A DNA stretch of 64,000 nucleotides from Candidatus Binatia bacterium. Lineage in GTDB: Bacteria; Desulfobacterota; Binatia; HRBIN30. The notes under the pieces are model-generated. The model was not told the DNA's origin. It did no database searches and saw nothing but the letters and a program-made list of their open reading frames with translations. This document shows, piece by piece, positions 52,294 to 63,933 of this stretch (position 1 is its first letter; each line of letters opens with the position of its first letter). The translations under genes were made by a program, and so were the position numbers. The stretch spans positions 286,740 to 350,739 of the forward strand of contig JAOAHD010000003.1 of NCBI GenBank assembly GCA_026415395.1, written 5' to 3'.

Positions 52294-53931
52294 CTACAAA
52301 ATCGTGGCTAAGAACTGCCGGGCAACTTCTTGCACCTCTCGCAAGTGCTCCGCCCCACGGAAGCTTTCCGCGTACAGTTTGTAGACGTCCTCGGTGCCCG
52401 ATGGGCGGGCTGCAAACCAAGCATCTTCGGCAACAACCTTGATCCCACCAATGGACGCTCCATTCCCAGGCGCTTTGTCGAGCACGGCGATGACGCGTGA
52501 ACCAGCAAGCTCACGAAGTTGGACGTCGGCGGCACGGAGGCTCGCAAGCTTTTTCTTCTGGTCCGGTGTCGCTGGAGCATCAATCCGCTGGTAAGCGGGG
52601 CTGCCGAACCTTTGCTCGAGTTTCCGATAGACGTCAGCGAGGTCAGCCTGCAAAGTCGAATGAATTTCCGCAGCGAGTAAGTTCAGCACAATGCCGTCCT
52701 TATCCGTCGTCCAGGCCTTACCATCTCGAGCAAGCAACGTGGCCCCTGCACTTTCTTCCCCGGCGAAAAGCACAGAACCCTCAAAAAGGCCACTCACGAA
52801 CCACTTAAAGCCCACCGGGACCTCGAACAGTTCCCGCCCGAGGGCAGCCGTGATGCGGTCGATCATTTGTGTGGTGACCACTGTCTTCCCTAGGCGGCCA
52901 GCGGTCGGCCATTGCGCGCGGTGGGGGAAAAGATAGGAAACGGCAACGCTTAAATAGTGATTCGGGTTCAGAAGACCGCCGGCTCGTGTCACGATGCCAT
53001 GCCGATCTGCGTCTGCATCATTGCCGAAGGCAATGTCGAACCGGTCACGCAGGTCGATGAGTTTGCGCATTGCATAAGGGGAGGAGCAGTCCATGCGGAT
53101 GCGCCCGTCCCAATCAGCAGGCATAAACCGAAACGTTGGATCGACCTCCTCGTTCACCACCTCGAGTTCCAGCTTGTACCTCTCCGCGATCCGTGACCAG
53201 TACGTAACAGCGGCTCCTCCCAAGGGGTCGACGCCGATGCGCAGGCCCGCACGGGCAATTGCGTCAATCTCGATAACCTCCGGCAGGGTGTCGACGTACG
53301 AGGACAGATAATCGAACGTGTGCACTGTGTCCGCCTTCGTTGCCCGCGTCCACGATACTCGCCGGACCCCTCCGGGAGCACGCAGCAACTGGTTCGCCCG
53401 CTGCTCGATCCACCTGGTTGCTGCCGTGTCTGCCGGACCTCCGTGCGATTCGTTGTACTTGATCCCGCCATCTTCGGGTGGGTTGTGGGACGGGGTCACG
53501 ACAATCCCGTCGGCCAGCCGCCGTTCACGGCGGTTGTGGCGCAGAATCGCGTGGGAGACCACTGGAGTCGGCGTGTAGCCGCCCTCCGAATCCACCAAAA
53601 CTTCCACCCCGTTGGCGACCAGCACCTCGATGCTCGTGACATAAGCTGGATAAGAAAGGGCGTGCGTATCGCGCCCCAAAAACAACGGGCCTGAGATGCC
53701 TTTTGCCTTCCGGTAGTCGCAAACCGCTTGGACGATCGCCGCAATGTGGGTCTCGTTAAAACTGCCCTTTAGCGAGCTACCGCGGTGCCCCGATGTGCCG
53801 AACGTTACACGCTGTCGTTCGTCTTCCGGGTCGGGCTGCTGAGTGAAATAAGCACTCACCAGCTTCGTGACATCCACCAGCGCACTCGCGGGAACCAGCT
53901 CTCCTGGGATCACGGTTGGAACGCCATCCAT
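52294..53931 (-). CDS. pgm: Phosphoglucomutase, alpha-D-glucose-phosphate-specific (Pgm)
   Basis: A 545-residue enzyme that interconverts glucose 1- and 6-phosphate. It has the N-terminal VTFGTSGHRGSSLKGSFNE, the phosphoserine loop VVTPSHNPPEDGGIKYNE with the active Ser, metal loop NDADADRHGIVT and the C-terminal phosphate-binding AARPSGTEDVYKLYAES. Length and motifs match bacterial Pgm (alpha-PGM). glk lies downstream in the same transcript orientation and gpmA is divergent upstream, giving a compact sugar-phosphate cluster. Confidence 0.95.
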   Translation of the reverse strand: MDGVPTVIPGELVPASALVDVTKLVSAYFTQQPDPEDERQRVTFGTSGHRGSSLKGSFNETHIAAIVQAVCDYRKAKGISGPLFLGRDTHALSYPAYVTSIEVLVANGVEVLVDSEGGYTPTPVVSHAILRHNRRERRLADGIVVTPSHNPPEDGGIKYNESHGGPADTAATRWIEQRANQLLRAPGGVRRVSWTRATKADTVHTFDYLSSYVDTLPEVIEIDAIARAGLRIGVDPLGGAAVTYWSRIAERYKLELEVVNEEVDPTFRFMPADWDGRIRMDCSSPYAMRKLIDLRDRFDIAFGNDADADRHGIVTRAGGLLNPNHYLSVAVSYLFPHRAQWPTAGRLGKTVVTTQMIDRITAALGRELFEVPVGFKWFVSGLFEGSVLFAGEESAGATLLARDGKAWTTDKDGIVLNLLAAEIHSTLQADLADVYRKLEQRFGSPAYQRIDAPATPDQKKKLASLRAADVQLRELAGSRVIAVLDKAPGNGASIGGIKVVAEDAWFAARPSGTEDVYKLYAESFRGAEHLREVQEVARQFLATIL

Positions 53932-54104
53932 CGTCTCCTCCTATGACATCGTTGGCCTCGCGCGCACAATGGCCGAGGCCATGCCTCCGCATTCCGTACT
54001 CGATGCGAGGAAGGCTCGATTGATTGCCGGGTCACTCCGATTCGTCTCCCCTTCACTGGCCCAACTCCACGCTCCTTGCTAGCACGTGGCAAGGGAAAGC
54101 GACC

Positions 54105-54854
54105 ATGAAGCAAATCGTCTTGCTGCGCCACGGCGAGAGCGTCTGGAACAAAGAAAATCGCTTTACCGGATGGACGGACGTGGGCCTCAGTGAGCGTGGA
54201 ATAGAGGAAGCAAAGCTTGCGGGGCAGACGCTGCTGGAGCACGGATTTCGCTTCGACGTCGCCTTTACGTCAGTACTCAAGCGGGCAATCAAAACTCTCT
54301 GGATCGTATTAGAGGAAATGGACCTCATGTGGATTCCTGTCCACAAGAGCTGGCGTTTGAACGAACGCCACTACGGGGCGCTGCAGGGCCTGAACAAGGC
54401 GGAAACAGCGGCCAAGCATGGCCTGGAGCAAACCCAGATTTGGCGACGCAGTTACGACGTGGCCCCGCCTCCCCTCTCCGCTGATGACCCACGGCACCCG
54501 CGCTTTGATCCCCGTTACCAAAAACTGCGCCCCGAGGAACTCCCGTCAACAGAGTCGCTCAAGGACACCGTACAGAGATTTCTGCCCTACTGGCACGAAC
54601 ACATTGCGCCCAGTGTCCGCGCGGGTGAGCAGGTCATCATTGCCGCACACGGCAACAGCTTACGCGCTTTAGTGAAGTACTTGGATGAGATTTCCGACCA
54701 GGATATTGTTGGTCTCAACATCCCAACGGGAGTCCCGCTCGTCTACGAGCTGAATGACGAGCTTCGTCCCATCCGCCACTACTACTTAGGCGATCCGGAG
54801 CAAATTGCCCGGGCCACCGCTGCCGTCGCCGGACAATTGACCCAGAAGGACTGA
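54105..54854 (+). CDS. gpmA: 2,3-bisphosphoglycerate-dependent phosphoglycerate mutase (GpmA)
   Basis: A 249-residue glycolytic mutase. [19 protein letters not shown] carries the phosphohistidine, [13 protein letters not shown] and [13 protein letters not shown] follow, and [14 protein letters not shown] has the second catalytic His. The long insertion and C-terminal tail distinguish the BPG-dependent GpmA from related phosphatases. ATG 54105 follows AAGGGAAAG; the open frame upstream lacks homology. It ends two bases before the convergent gap gene. Confidence 0.95.
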   Translation: MKQIVLLRHGESVWNKENRFTGWTDVGLSERGIEEAKLAGQTLLEHGFRFDVAFTSVLKRAIKTLWIVLEEMDLMWIPVHKSWRLNERHYGALQGLNKAETAAKHGLEQTQIWRRSYDVAPPPLSADDPRHPRFDPRYQKLRPEELPSTESLKDTVQRFLPYWHEHIAPSVRAGEQVIIAAHGNSLRALVKYLDEISDQDIVGLNIPTGVPLVYELNDELRPIRHYYLGDPEQIARATAAVAGQLTQKD

Positions 54855-54856
54855 GG

Positions 54857-55969
<1,113 letters not shown>

Positions 55970-56029
55970 TCAAGGTGGCCACCAGTGGATCTTGCGTCGG
56001 TGCGGGAATTCGTCTTTTTAAGCCGCCGC

Positions 56030-56104
56030 GCGCCCGTAGCTCAGTTGGACTAGAGCGGCTGGCTTCGAACCAGTAGGTCGGGAGTTCGAATCTCTCCGGG
56101 CGCG
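56030..56104 (+). tRNA. tRNA-Arg (anticodon UCG)
   Basis: Acceptor GCGCCCG pairs with CGGGCGC. The anticodon stem GCTGG/CCAGT holds loop CTTCGAA (anticodon TCG), and the T arm GGGAG/CTCTC surrounds TTCGAAT. Discriminator G; CCA not encoded. Confidence 0.92.
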
Positions 56105-56276
56105 CTCTTCCGGACCGCGACGGCGGAGCCTTCGTGCAACGCGGGGGCGGCTCATCGAATCACCGCCCCTCTCCCCCAACGTCGGCCGCACTGTGCCCGT
56201 CACGAAGTCCCAAGTTCCCCAGCGGCACGGTCGCGCTGCGCCTCAACGAGCCCAAACGCAAAGGGAGGGCAATTTC

Positions 56277-57689
56277 TTAGCGAGCCACTTTCCACACGGT
56301 TCCCTGTGGAGTGTCCTCGAGTACGATACCCTGCTGGCGCAGTTCCTCCCGAATGCGGTCGGAGGTCGCAAAGTCCTTGCGGCCGCGTGCTGCTGCGCGT
56401 TCGGCAATTTTCGCGGTCACGTACTCGCGGCTGAGACCATGTTGGCGCAAGTGGCGATCTTTTTCTTCTTCGAGAACAAGACTCGGGTCATTGCCGGCAA
56501 CGCCCAAAACCCCACTGATCTCGCGTACGGTTGCCAGCAAATGCCCCAGCTCTCCAAGCCGCTTCTCGTCCATGAGGCGGTTGAGATCGCGAACAATGTC
56601 GAACAGAACGGCCAGAGCGCGGGCTGTGTTGAAATCGTCATCCATTGCGTCGCGAAATTCTGTGATGCGCTCTGAATCTGCATCAGTCGCGGGCCGTACG
56701 CCAGTAAAGTAGGCGCGCGCCAGGGTGTCATACACTCGCCCGAGCGCACGGGCAGCCTCGTCTAACCGTTCAGGGGCAAAGTCCAACGGGCTTCGGTAGT
56801 GAGTCCCCAACACGAAGAGGCGGATGGCTTCTCCGCCCGCTCGAGCGGCGGCCTCGGCAACGGTCATGAAGTTGCCAAGCGACTTCGACATTTTCTCCGC
56901 GCCGATGGTCACTAAGCCGTTGTGCAGCCAGTAGCGCGCGAATTCGCAGCCGTGGGCCCCTTCCGACTGCGCGATTTCGTTTTCGTGATGAGGAAAAATT
57001 AGATCCGCGCCCCCACCGTGAATATCGAACGGCTGACCTAGGTACTTGGTGGCCATGGCCGAACACTCAATGTGCCAACCCGGGCGGCCCGGCCCCCACG
57101 GGCTCTCCCACGTCGGCTCACCTGGTTTGCTTGCCTTCCACAACGCGAAATCCATCGGGTGCCGCTTCCGTTCATCGATTTCGACACGGGCTCCAGCCAA
57201 CATATCTTCCAGACGCCGCTTGGAAAGCTTTCCGTAGCCGGGGAATTTTTCCACGCAAAAGTACACATCACCGTCGGCCACATAGGCGAGCCCACGATCG
57301 ATGAGCTTTTGAATGAGGGCGATCATGTCGGCGATGTGCTCGGTGGCGCGCGGCTCTCTCGTAGGACGCAAACAGCCCAGCGTGCGGACGTCCTCATCGA
57401 ACGACGCTAAGTTTGCGGCAACAAGCTCCGCAGTGCTCACGCCCGCTTGCTGTGCGCGGGCGATAATCTTGTCGTCAACGTCCGTGAAATTGCGAACGAA
57501 CGTGACCTCGTAGCCCAGCCACTTGAGGTACCGGAAAACCACATCGAAGGTTACCAACGCTCGGGCATGCCCTATGTGAGACCGGTCGTACACCGTGACC
57601 CCGCACACGTACATGCCCACCGCGTTGGGACGCAGTGGAACAAACGGCTCGACTTGTCCCGTGAGCGTGTTGTGAACCCTTAGAGCCAC
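56277..57689 (-). CDS. cysS: Cysteine--tRNA ligase (CysS)
   Basis: A ~470-residue class I synthetase. GMYVCGVTVYDRSHIGHARA contains the zinc Cys and the HIGH-type motif. HIECSAMATKYLG and HGGGADLIFPHHENEIAQSE are the zinc/cysteine-binding region, and MSKSLGNF is the KMSKS loop. The C-terminal ~120 residues are the DALR-type anticodon domain ending VWKVAR. GTG 57689 (VALRVHNTLTG) is preferred because GGAGTGGGGAG precedes it; the frame is open to a TTG at 57713. It is a normal-length intact gene. Confidence 0.95.
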   Translation of the reverse strand: MALRVHNTLTGQVEPFVPLRPNAVGMYVCGVTVYDRSHIGHARALVTFDVVFRYLKWLGYEVTFVRNFTDVDDKIIARAQQAGVSTAELVAANLASFDEDVRTLGCLRPTREPRATEHIADMIALIQKLIDRGLAYVADGDVYFCVEKFPGYGKLSKRRLEDMLAGARVEIDERKRHPMDFALWKASKPGEPTWESPWGPGRPGWHIECSAMATKYLGQPFDIHGGGADLIFPHHENEIAQSEGAHGCEFARYWLHNGLVTIGAEKMSKSLGNFMTVAEAAARAGGEAIRLFVLGTHYRSPLDFAPERLDEAARALGRVYDTLARAYFTGVRPATDADSERITEFRDAMDDDFNTARALAVLFDIVRDLNRLMDEKRLGELGHLLATVREISGVLGVAGNDPSLVLEEEKDRHLRQHGLSREYVTAKIAERAAARGRKDFATSDRIREELRQQGIVLEDTPQGTVWKVAR

Positions 57690-57759
57690 GGGACTCCCCA
57701 CTCCGCGAGGCAACCTGCCGTTGCACCCACCTCCGCAGGCACAATCCCAAACTGCTGTT

Positions 57760-59709
57760 TCACTCTTCCTCCTCTCGCAGTCTCGCCAGCACGCTAAAGT
57801 CCTCTAGTGTGGTCGTATCCCCGAGAGTCTCCTTGCCTGCAGCGATGTCGCGGAGCAGTCGGCGCATGATTTTCCCAGAGCGCGTCTTCGGTAGTGCCTC
57901 TGCAAACCGAACTTCCTCGGGCCGCGCAAACGCACCGATTTCCTTGGCTACATGGTCGCGCAGCTCGAGCCGGAGCTCCTCCGTGGCCTTGTAACCAGCT
58001 TCGAGAGTAACGAACGCGACTATCGCCTGGCCTTTGATCGCGTCGGGTCGACCAACCACCGCAGCCTCCGCCACCGCGGGGTGACTCACAAGTGCGCTTT
58101 CAATCTCCATAGTGCCCAGGCGATGGCCCGCGACGTTGACCACGTCGTCGATGCGGCCCATGATCCAAAAATACCCGTCTTCGTCTCGGCGGGCTCCGTC
58201 GCCGGTGAAATACATGCCGGGTATTTGAGACCAATATTGCTGGACGTAGCGGTCCGGGTCTCCATAGATCGTGCGCATCATACCGGGCCACGGCTGGCGA
58301 ATGACAAGGTAGCCACCTTGGTTAGCTCCGACGGAAGCCCCTTCTTTGTTAACCACGTCAGCGACAATTCCGGGAAGTGGATGACAAGCCGACCCAGGCT
58401 TGGTGGGTGTAACTCCTGGCAGTGGGGAAATCAGGATGCCTCCAGTTTCGGTTTGCCACCAGGTGTCCACGATTGGGCAACGGCGCTTTCCGATTTCCTC
58501 GTGGTACCAAATCCACGCTTCAGGATTGATGGGCTCGCCTACAGAGCCTAGCAGCCGAAGGCTTGAAAGCCGGTGTCTGCGCGGCCACTCGCGGCCCCAC
58601 TTCATAAAGCTGCGGATTGCCGTCGGAGCTGTGTAGAGGATCGTGACGCCGTACTTATCCACGATCTGCCAGAAACGGTCGGGCTCCGGGTAGTTGGGTG
58701 CACCTTCGTACATGAGGGTGGTCGCCCCGTTGGCGAGAATGCCGTAGACCACGTAGCTATGCCCCGTCACCCAGCCGACGTCTGCGGTGCACCAGTAAGT
58801 GTCGTCATCCTTCAGGTCGAGCACCCACTTAGCGGTGATATACGTGTGCACCATGTACCCACCCGTAGTGTGCACAACACCCTTGGGCTTCCCGGTTGTC
58901 CCGCTAGTGTACAGGATAAATAGCGGGTGTTCCGCTTCTAATGCCTCGGCGGGGCACTCATCGCTCACTTTTTCCATCAGTTCGTGCCACCATCGGTCGC
59001 GTCCGCCTTTCATCGCCACGGTTTCGCCTGTGCGCCGTAGGACCACGACACTCTCCACCGAGGGAGCATCGCGGAGTGCCTCGTCTGCGTTGGCCTTGAG
59101 AGGAACCACACCGCCGCGGCGGTATCCGCCATCGGCAGTCACCAACACTTTCGCTTGCGCATCTACCAGCCGGCTCCGCAACGCATCGGCGCTGAACCCG
59201 CCAAACACCACACTATGCGTAGCCCCAATGCGAGCGCACGCCAGCATGGCAATCGCGGCCTCCGGCACCATGGGTAGGTAGATCCCAACTCGGTCACCCC
59301 GACCGACCCCGAGCATCCGAAGTACGTTTGCGAAACGACAGACTTCCCGGTGAAGATCGTGGTAAGTTAGGAGGCGACTATCTCCCGGCTCCCCTTCCCA
59401 GATGATCGCCGCTTTGTTCCGCCGCCACGTTTTCAGATGCCGATCGATACAGTTGTGCGCCAGGTTCGTCGTACCTCCGACGAACCATTTGGCAAAGGGC
59501 GGCTTCCACTCGAGTACCTTGCTCCACCGGGCAAACCATTCGAGCTCACCCGCGATGTCCGCCCAATAGCCCTCGAGATCCTCCTGAGCCTGGCGGACGC
59601 GGGCTTCATATTCAGCACGTCCCAAATTTGCCCGGGCGCTGAACTCTGCGGGAGGGTGAAACACACGTTGCTCACGTAATACGGACTCGATGTCCACATC
59701 TGTTACCAT
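57760..59709 (-). CDS. acs: Acetyl-CoA synthetase (AMP-forming)
   Basis: A 649-residue enzyme that converts acetate, ATP and CoA to acetyl-CoA, AMP and PPi. AMP-binding P-loop is [47 protein letters not shown] and [20 protein letters not shown] are characteristic of Acs. [14 protein letters not shown] holds the Lys that is acetylated in Acs regulation. Length is typical. ATG 59709 follows GGAAGG. Acetate assimilation fits the presence of the acyl-CoA cluster at 43-48 kb, but no direct link is seen. Confidence 0.96.
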   Translation of the reverse strand: MVTDVDIESVLREQRVFHPPAEFSARANLGRAEYEARVRQAQEDLEGYWADIAGELEWFARWSKVLEWKPPFAKWFVGGTTNLAHNCIDRHLKTWRRNKAAIIWEGEPGDSRLLTYHDLHREVCRFANVLRMLGVGRGDRVGIYLPMVPEAAIAMLACARIGATHSVVFGGFSADALRSRLVDAQAKVLVTADGGYRRGGVVPLKANADEALRDAPSVESVVVLRRTGETVAMKGGRDRWWHELMEKVSDECPAEALEAEHPLFILYTSGTTGKPKGVVHTTGGYMVHTYITAKWVLDLKDDDTYWCTADVGWVTGHSYVVYGILANGATTLMYEGAPNYPEPDRFWQIVDKYGVTILYTAPTAIRSFMKWGREWPRRHRLSSLRLLGSVGEPINPEAWIWYHEEIGKRRCPIVDTWWQTETGGILISPLPGVTPTKPGSACHPLPGIVADVVNKEGASVGANQGGYLVIRQPWPGMMRTIYGDPDRYVQQYWSQIPGMYFTGDGARRDEDGYFWIMGRIDDVVNVAGHRLGTMEIESALVSHPAVAEAAVVGRPDAIKGQAIVAFVTLEAGYKATEELRLELRDHVAKEIGAFARPEEVRFAEALPKTRSGKIMRRLLRDIAAGKETLGDTTTLEDFSVLARLREEEE

Positions 59710-59810
59710 TGTCCTTCCCTCTCATCCGCGAACGAACCGTCTCTCAGCTCCTTCTATTGAGCGGCCGTGATCACAGGAGCAGAAGTTAGTGCCCAAAGCG
59801 CTGCCGCGCG

Positions 59811-62234
59811 TCAAGCTGCTCCTGTCCCTTCTGGAAGCCAACGGTCAACAGCAAGGCCAAGAGCCATTCCGAGGTCGATTAATTCCTGAGCCGATACGGG
59901 CACCTGACGAACACCCCTTTGATGCCAGAGCTTGAAGAACAAGTTTTGCGCTTTTCTCAAGTCGATCGTCACACCCAACCTCTGGCTTCCTTCAAGCAAT
60001 AGGCGCGCCCGCTGGTGGCAATGCTCGCCGGTCTCCTCCCAAACACACGCCACCGACTCGGCAAGAGCCTGGCCGAGTACTTGCGACGCCATGTCTTTTT
60101 CGAGCTCCACTCCCCACCGCAACGCATCGTCGACAACAGCGGCCACTTCATCAAGCTCGGCGTTTGCCAAAGCAAATTCGCGCAGCCGCTCCTCCCATCG
60201 GCGCTGAACAACAAACCGCATGGCAATCCGTAATTCTTCCGGAATCTCCAGGTTGTAGTGTACGAGGAACTCTATCAGCCGGCGGTTGTCGCTGACGATT
60301 CGCTCATACACGCGGCTCGCGCGGGCCAACACTTCGCCAGTGACTTGGGCAAGGATGCGACGCCTCTCAGAGACGAACATGTCCGCAAGGGTAAAGCGCC
60401 CGTCGACGAACCTGAGTTGAAGTTCTCCCAGGAGATCGACGATCGGTTGGGTACGGAACATTCGCAGGAGATGTTCTCGCCACTCGGTATCGCGAGCTGG
60501 TTCTGCCGCTCCCGACACGCAGAAGAAATCGTGCCCGCCAAGATGCACCGCCACATAGTCCAGCACCTGCTCTTCCCCAGTGCTGCGATCCAGAACCTCG
60601 ACCTGACCTGCGGTGAACGAGGGCGTTCCGCCCGTGTCGAATACACGGCCCTTCGACGTGAACCGATACACGTATTGCTCTTGCACAACAGGTGGCGGAT
60701 CGAAAAGAGCATTCATGGCATAGTGAGCGACCACACGCCGAAGGTCGCTCATCCGCGGACGGACCAGGCGCTCAAAAATATCCACTCCGTCCTGATACTG
60801 AGTGAAGTTACTGCGGATCGGGCGCAGGCGCTCCAAGAAGGCCGGCCACAGGTTTGACCCGAGCGCTGCGGCGAGTTGCACCACTCGGGCGGCGTAGGTT
60901 AACACCTGTGTAGTCTCCAGGCCGGTCGGATCGTCAAAGAACCAACCGCAACTGGTGAACATCAGCATCGCGTGTCGCTGCAACTCTAGGAGCTGCCAGA
61001 CCCGCACCCCTTCATCTTTCGTCAACGAGCGCCGCGCATGTTGTTTTAGGAACCACTCGCGTTGCTCCGCTGTTCGCCGTAGTAGGACGTGGATATAACC
61101 GTCCCGCGCTTCCCACGGGTCGCTTAGATACAAGGCCGCCTGCGCCTCGAACAAACCATCGACTTCGCCCTTGAGCCAATCGAGAGCCTCTCGGAGAGGG
61201 GCTCGCCATTCGTGCTGCCACGATGGATGCCCGGCGTGGCAAGAACAACCGGCTCGCCAGCGTTCCACTCCATGGGCACAACTCCACGACGTCAGCGGAC
61301 GGATTTCCACCTGATCGCGAACCTCGACTTGCCGTAAGTACGCGGCATAGTTCGTTAACGTGACCCGTGGATCCCGCTCCATCGAATCCAGCGCCGCGGC
61401 CAGCGCCATTTCCCCGAACCGGTGGTGATGGCCATAGGTTTCGCCATCAGCCGCGACATGCAGGATCCCGTTCTCGTGCATCGTTAAGGCACGGGCGATG
61501 ATTCTCTCCGCTAGGGCGCGCCCGTTTTGCAGCCAGCCTTCGAAGGCGATCCCACGGGCAACCGGGCCGTCGTAGAAAAAGATGACGATGGACTTGCCAC
61601 CTCCTAAGTTGCACTCATACGGGCGGTACGGGTCGACCCCTTCACCGTGCGTGTCTTGCCAGGGACCTCCGCCATAAGACACGCGGCGGGCTTGGTGCGG
61701 TGCGAGAATCGTAAAGCGAATCCCATGATCGCTTAAAACTTGCAAACACTGCTCATCGACAGCGGTTTCTGGAAGCCACATCCCTTCAGGGCGGCGGCCG
61801 AAGCGAAATACAAAATCCTCGATACCCCAGCGAACCTGAGTCACCCGATCCCGCGGTGAAGCCAACGGCAAGATCACATGGCCGTAGACTTGAGCTATGG
61901 CGTTGCCACATCCGTAGCGGGCCTTCCCCTCGCGGTCCGCGCGGATGATCTCCTGGTACAGCGTGCGTTGGTAGCTAGCGAGCCACGACAGCAACGTCGG
62001 CCCAAAGTTGAAGCTGATCGAAGCATAATTGTTGCGCAAAGTCGCGATTTTCCCGCGCTCGTCCAACACGCGCGCGGCAGCATTTGGCTCGTAGCATTCA
62101 GCCGTTATCCGCTCGTTCCAGTCATGATACGGCGCGGCGGAATCTTGCGGCTCGATCACTTCAAGCCACGGGTTTTCACGCGGAGGTTGGTAAAAGTGGC
62201 CATGAATGCAGACGTAGCGCTTTCCAGGATCCAT
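59811..62234 (-). CDS. Glycoside hydrolase family 57 / DUF3536 protein
   Basis: A ~807-residue protein with an N-terminal GH57-like barrel. CIHGHFYQPPRENPW is the HxH motif, GMWLPETAVDEQ would carry the catalytic Glu, and AADGETYGHHHRFGEMAL is a GH57 motif region. A long DUF3536-type C-terminal part follows (VYRFTSKGRVFDTGG onwards). GH57 members act on alpha-glucans; some branch or debranch glycogen. The specific activity is unknown. ATG 62234 (MDPGKRYVCIHGH) is preferred over 62276 because it starts right before the domain. Confidence 0.85.
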   Translation of the reverse strand: MDPGKRYVCIHGHFYQPPRENPWLEVIEPQDSAAPYHDWNERITAECYEPNAAARVLDERGKIATLRNNYASISFNFGPTLLSWLASYQRTLYQEIIRADREGKARYGCGNAIAQVYGHVILPLASPRDRVTQVRWGIEDFVFRFGRRPEGMWLPETAVDEQCLQVLSDHGIRFTILAPHQARRVSYGGGPWQDTHGEGVDPYRPYECNLGGGKSIVIFFYDGPVARGIAFEGWLQNGRALAERIIARALTMHENGILHVAADGETYGHHHRFGEMALAAALDSMERDPRVTLTNYAAYLRQVEVRDQVEIRPLTSWSCAHGVERWRAGCSCHAGHPSWQHEWRAPLREALDWLKGEVDGLFEAQAALYLSDPWEARDGYIHVLLRRTAEQREWFLKQHARRSLTKDEGVRVWQLLELQRHAMLMFTSCGWFFDDPTGLETTQVLTYAARVVQLAAALGSNLWPAFLERLRPIRSNFTQYQDGVDIFERLVRPRMSDLRRVVAHYAMNALFDPPPVVQEQYVYRFTSKGRVFDTGGTPSFTAGQVEVLDRSTGEEQVLDYVAVHLGGHDFFCVSGAAEPARDTEWREHLLRMFRTQPIVDLLGELQLRFVDGRFTLADMFVSERRRILAQVTGEVLARASRVYERIVSDNRRLIEFLVHYNLEIPEELRIAMRFVVQRRWEERLREFALANAELDEVAAVVDDALRWGVELEKDMASQVLGQALAESVACVWEETGEHCHQRARLLLEGSQRLGVTIDLRKAQNLFFKLWHQRGVRQVPVSAQELIDLGMALGLAVDRWLPEGTGAA

Positions 62235-62528
62235 GGATAAGCCGACAACGGTCGCCACTTTACGGAAATGGTGCAAGCAGGGTCAACTAGGCAGTGACGG
62301 AGTGATCGTCTGAGCTCTTTCTCGACGGCAGGCTGGGATGCCGCGCGGTCGTTTCGTGCGTTTGCTTCTCGGAAGCGGCAGGGGAAAAACCGGAGCTGAG
62401 TAATGGGTGCAGCGACAGCGCATATACCCAGGGGCGTGTGGTAGCAAGGATGGAGAAAAGGACCCACACGGAACGGCGACAAAACAATTCGGTTGACCAC
62501 CATCGTTTCCCTCAGTAGTGTGCCCGAC

Positions 62529-63161
62529 ATGCAGGTGTTGCGTTCAAGGCGGTCGTGGTTCCTGCTGGTTGTCGGTTTGGCCGTTGGCAGCCCCGCACTT
62601 GCGGACATTTACGTGTACCGAGACTCGCGCGGCGTACTCCACTTTTCCAATGCCCCTGCGGAGCCGCGCTTTCGCTTCTACCGTTCGGAGAAGGATACCT
62701 GGCGGGTTGCCCGTTGGACGAGTTGGGGGCGGCGCTACGCCGATCCCACTCGTTATAAGGCGTATGAAGCGATCGTCCGCGAGGCAGCCGAGCGCCACCA
62801 GGTGGATGTTGCCCTGGTGAAAGCGGTGATTCGTGCCGAGTCGGACTTTGTGCCTGACGCCGTGTCGCCGAAAGGTGCTCTCGGCCTCATGCAGTTGATG
62901 CCCGCGACGGCTCGACGTCACGGCGTGTTCCGTGTGTTCGATCCGCGTGAAAATATCGATGGCGGAGTGCGGCACCTGCGTTATCTTCTCGATCGCTTTA
63001 ACGGTAACTTGCGCCTGGCGTTGGCGGCCTATAATGCCGGCGAGGCAGCCGTGGATCGCCACGGCGGTATCCCACCTTATCCCGAGACTTGGGAATATGT
63101 GGCACGTGTGTTGAGTTTTCGCGACCGCTACCTGCAAGACAAGTATGCACAGCGGAACTGA
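62529..63161 (+). CDS. Lytic transglycosylase (SLT) with N-terminal DUF4124
   Basis: A 210-residue exported peptidoglycan lyase. Signal peptide (SWFLLVVGLAVGSPALA) is followed by a DUF4124 segment (DIYVYRDSRGVLHFSNAPAE), then the transglycosylase domain with the catalytic Glu in VIRAESDFVPDAVSPKGALG and motifs LMQLMPATARRHGV and LALAAYNAGEAAVDRHGGIPPYPET. ATG 62529 begins the signal peptide. The downstream pgsA gene starts 17 bp later. Confidence 0.92.
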   Translation: MQVLRSRRSWFLLVVGLAVGSPALADIYVYRDSRGVLHFSNAPAEPRFRFYRSEKDTWRVARWTSWGRRYADPTRYKAYEAIVREAAERHQVDVALVKAVIRAESDFVPDAVSPKGALGLMQLMPATARRHGVFRVFDPRENIDGGVRHLRYLLDRFNGNLRLALAAYNAGEAAVDRHGGIPPYPETWEYVARVLSFRDRYLQDKYAQRN

Positions 63162-63178
63162 TAGCGGGCGTTGGCAGA

Positions 63179-63766
63179 TTGCGGAAAGAACTCGTCAACT
63201 GGCCTAACTTTTTCACTCTTGTACGGATTTTACTGATTCCCGTCGTAGTGGTGTTTTTGACCGACCCTGGCCCTCGGGCGGCGATTGCGGCGACGGGAAC
63301 ATTCTTTCTGGCTTCGTTGTCCGATTTTCTCGACGGCTACTTGGCGCGCCGCTATGGGTTGAGCACCACCCTCGGCAAGATTTTGGACCCTTTGGCGGAT
63401 AAACTCATTGTGGCGGCCGTTCTCGTGATGCTGGTCGCCATGGGACGCGAGCCCCAAGTTCCCGGCTGGGCCGTGGCCGTGATGATTTCGCGCGAAATTG
63501 CTGTGACCGGCTTGCGAGCCGTCGCACTTGCACACGGCGTTGTTGTGGAAGCGGAGACTCTCGGCAAGTACAAAATGGTCTTGCAGATGTTTGCCCTGCA
63601 CGGGTTGCTGCTCCATTACCCATTCTTCGGCATCGACTTTTTCTCGATCGGTTTGTACTTCTTTTGGCTTGCGCTCGCCGTAGGTGTGTGGTCTGGGGTC
63701 GAATACTTTCGGCACGTGTTGCCGCAACTTTGGCGAAGTGGAGCCCCAGCTTCGCTGCCCCGATAG
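63179..63766 (+). CDS. pgsA: CDP-diacylglycerol--glycerol-3-phosphate 3-phosphatidyltransferase (PgsA)
   Basis: A ~195-residue inner-membrane enzyme that makes phosphatidylglycerol phosphate. The CDP-alcohol phosphotransferase signature DFLDGYLARRYG, followed by GKILDPLADK, is intact (DGxxARx8Gx3Dx3D). N-terminal NWPNFFTLVRILLIPVVVV is the usual start. No ATG fits; TTG 63179 is proposed, and the frame upstream (to 63089) overlaps the transglycosylase gene. The product supplies the lipid donor used by Lgt. Confidence 0.9.
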   Translation: MRKELVNWPNFFTLVRILLIPVVVVFLTDPGPRAAIAATGTFFLASLSDFLDGYLARRYGLSTTLGKILDPLADKLIVAAVLVMLVAMGREPQVPGWAVAVMISREIAVTGLRAVALAHGVVVEAETLGKYKMVLQMFALHGLLLHYPFFGIDFFSIGLYFFWLALAVGVWSGVEYFRHVLPQLWRSGAPASLPR

Positions 63767-63859
63767 CTGCCACAAGAATGTGGGGCGCTTCCGCGGCAGT
63801 TCTTCGCTTGCAGGGCTGCGGCGTGGATGTTAGCAAGGCGCCCGTTCCTGAGGGAGCAC

Positions 63860-63933
63860 GCGCCCTTAGCTCAGCTGGATAGAGCACAAGACTACGAATC
63901 TTGGGGTCGGCCGTTCGAATCGGCCAGGGCGCG
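63860..63933 (+). tRNA. tRNA-Arg (anticodon ACG)
   Basis: Acceptor GCGCCCT pairs with AGGGCGC. The anticodon stem CAAGA/TCTTG holds loop CTACGAA (anticodon ACG, read as ICG after deamination). T arm is GGCCG/CGGCC around TTCGAAT. Discriminator G; CCA not encoded. It is near the end of the window. Confidence 0.92.
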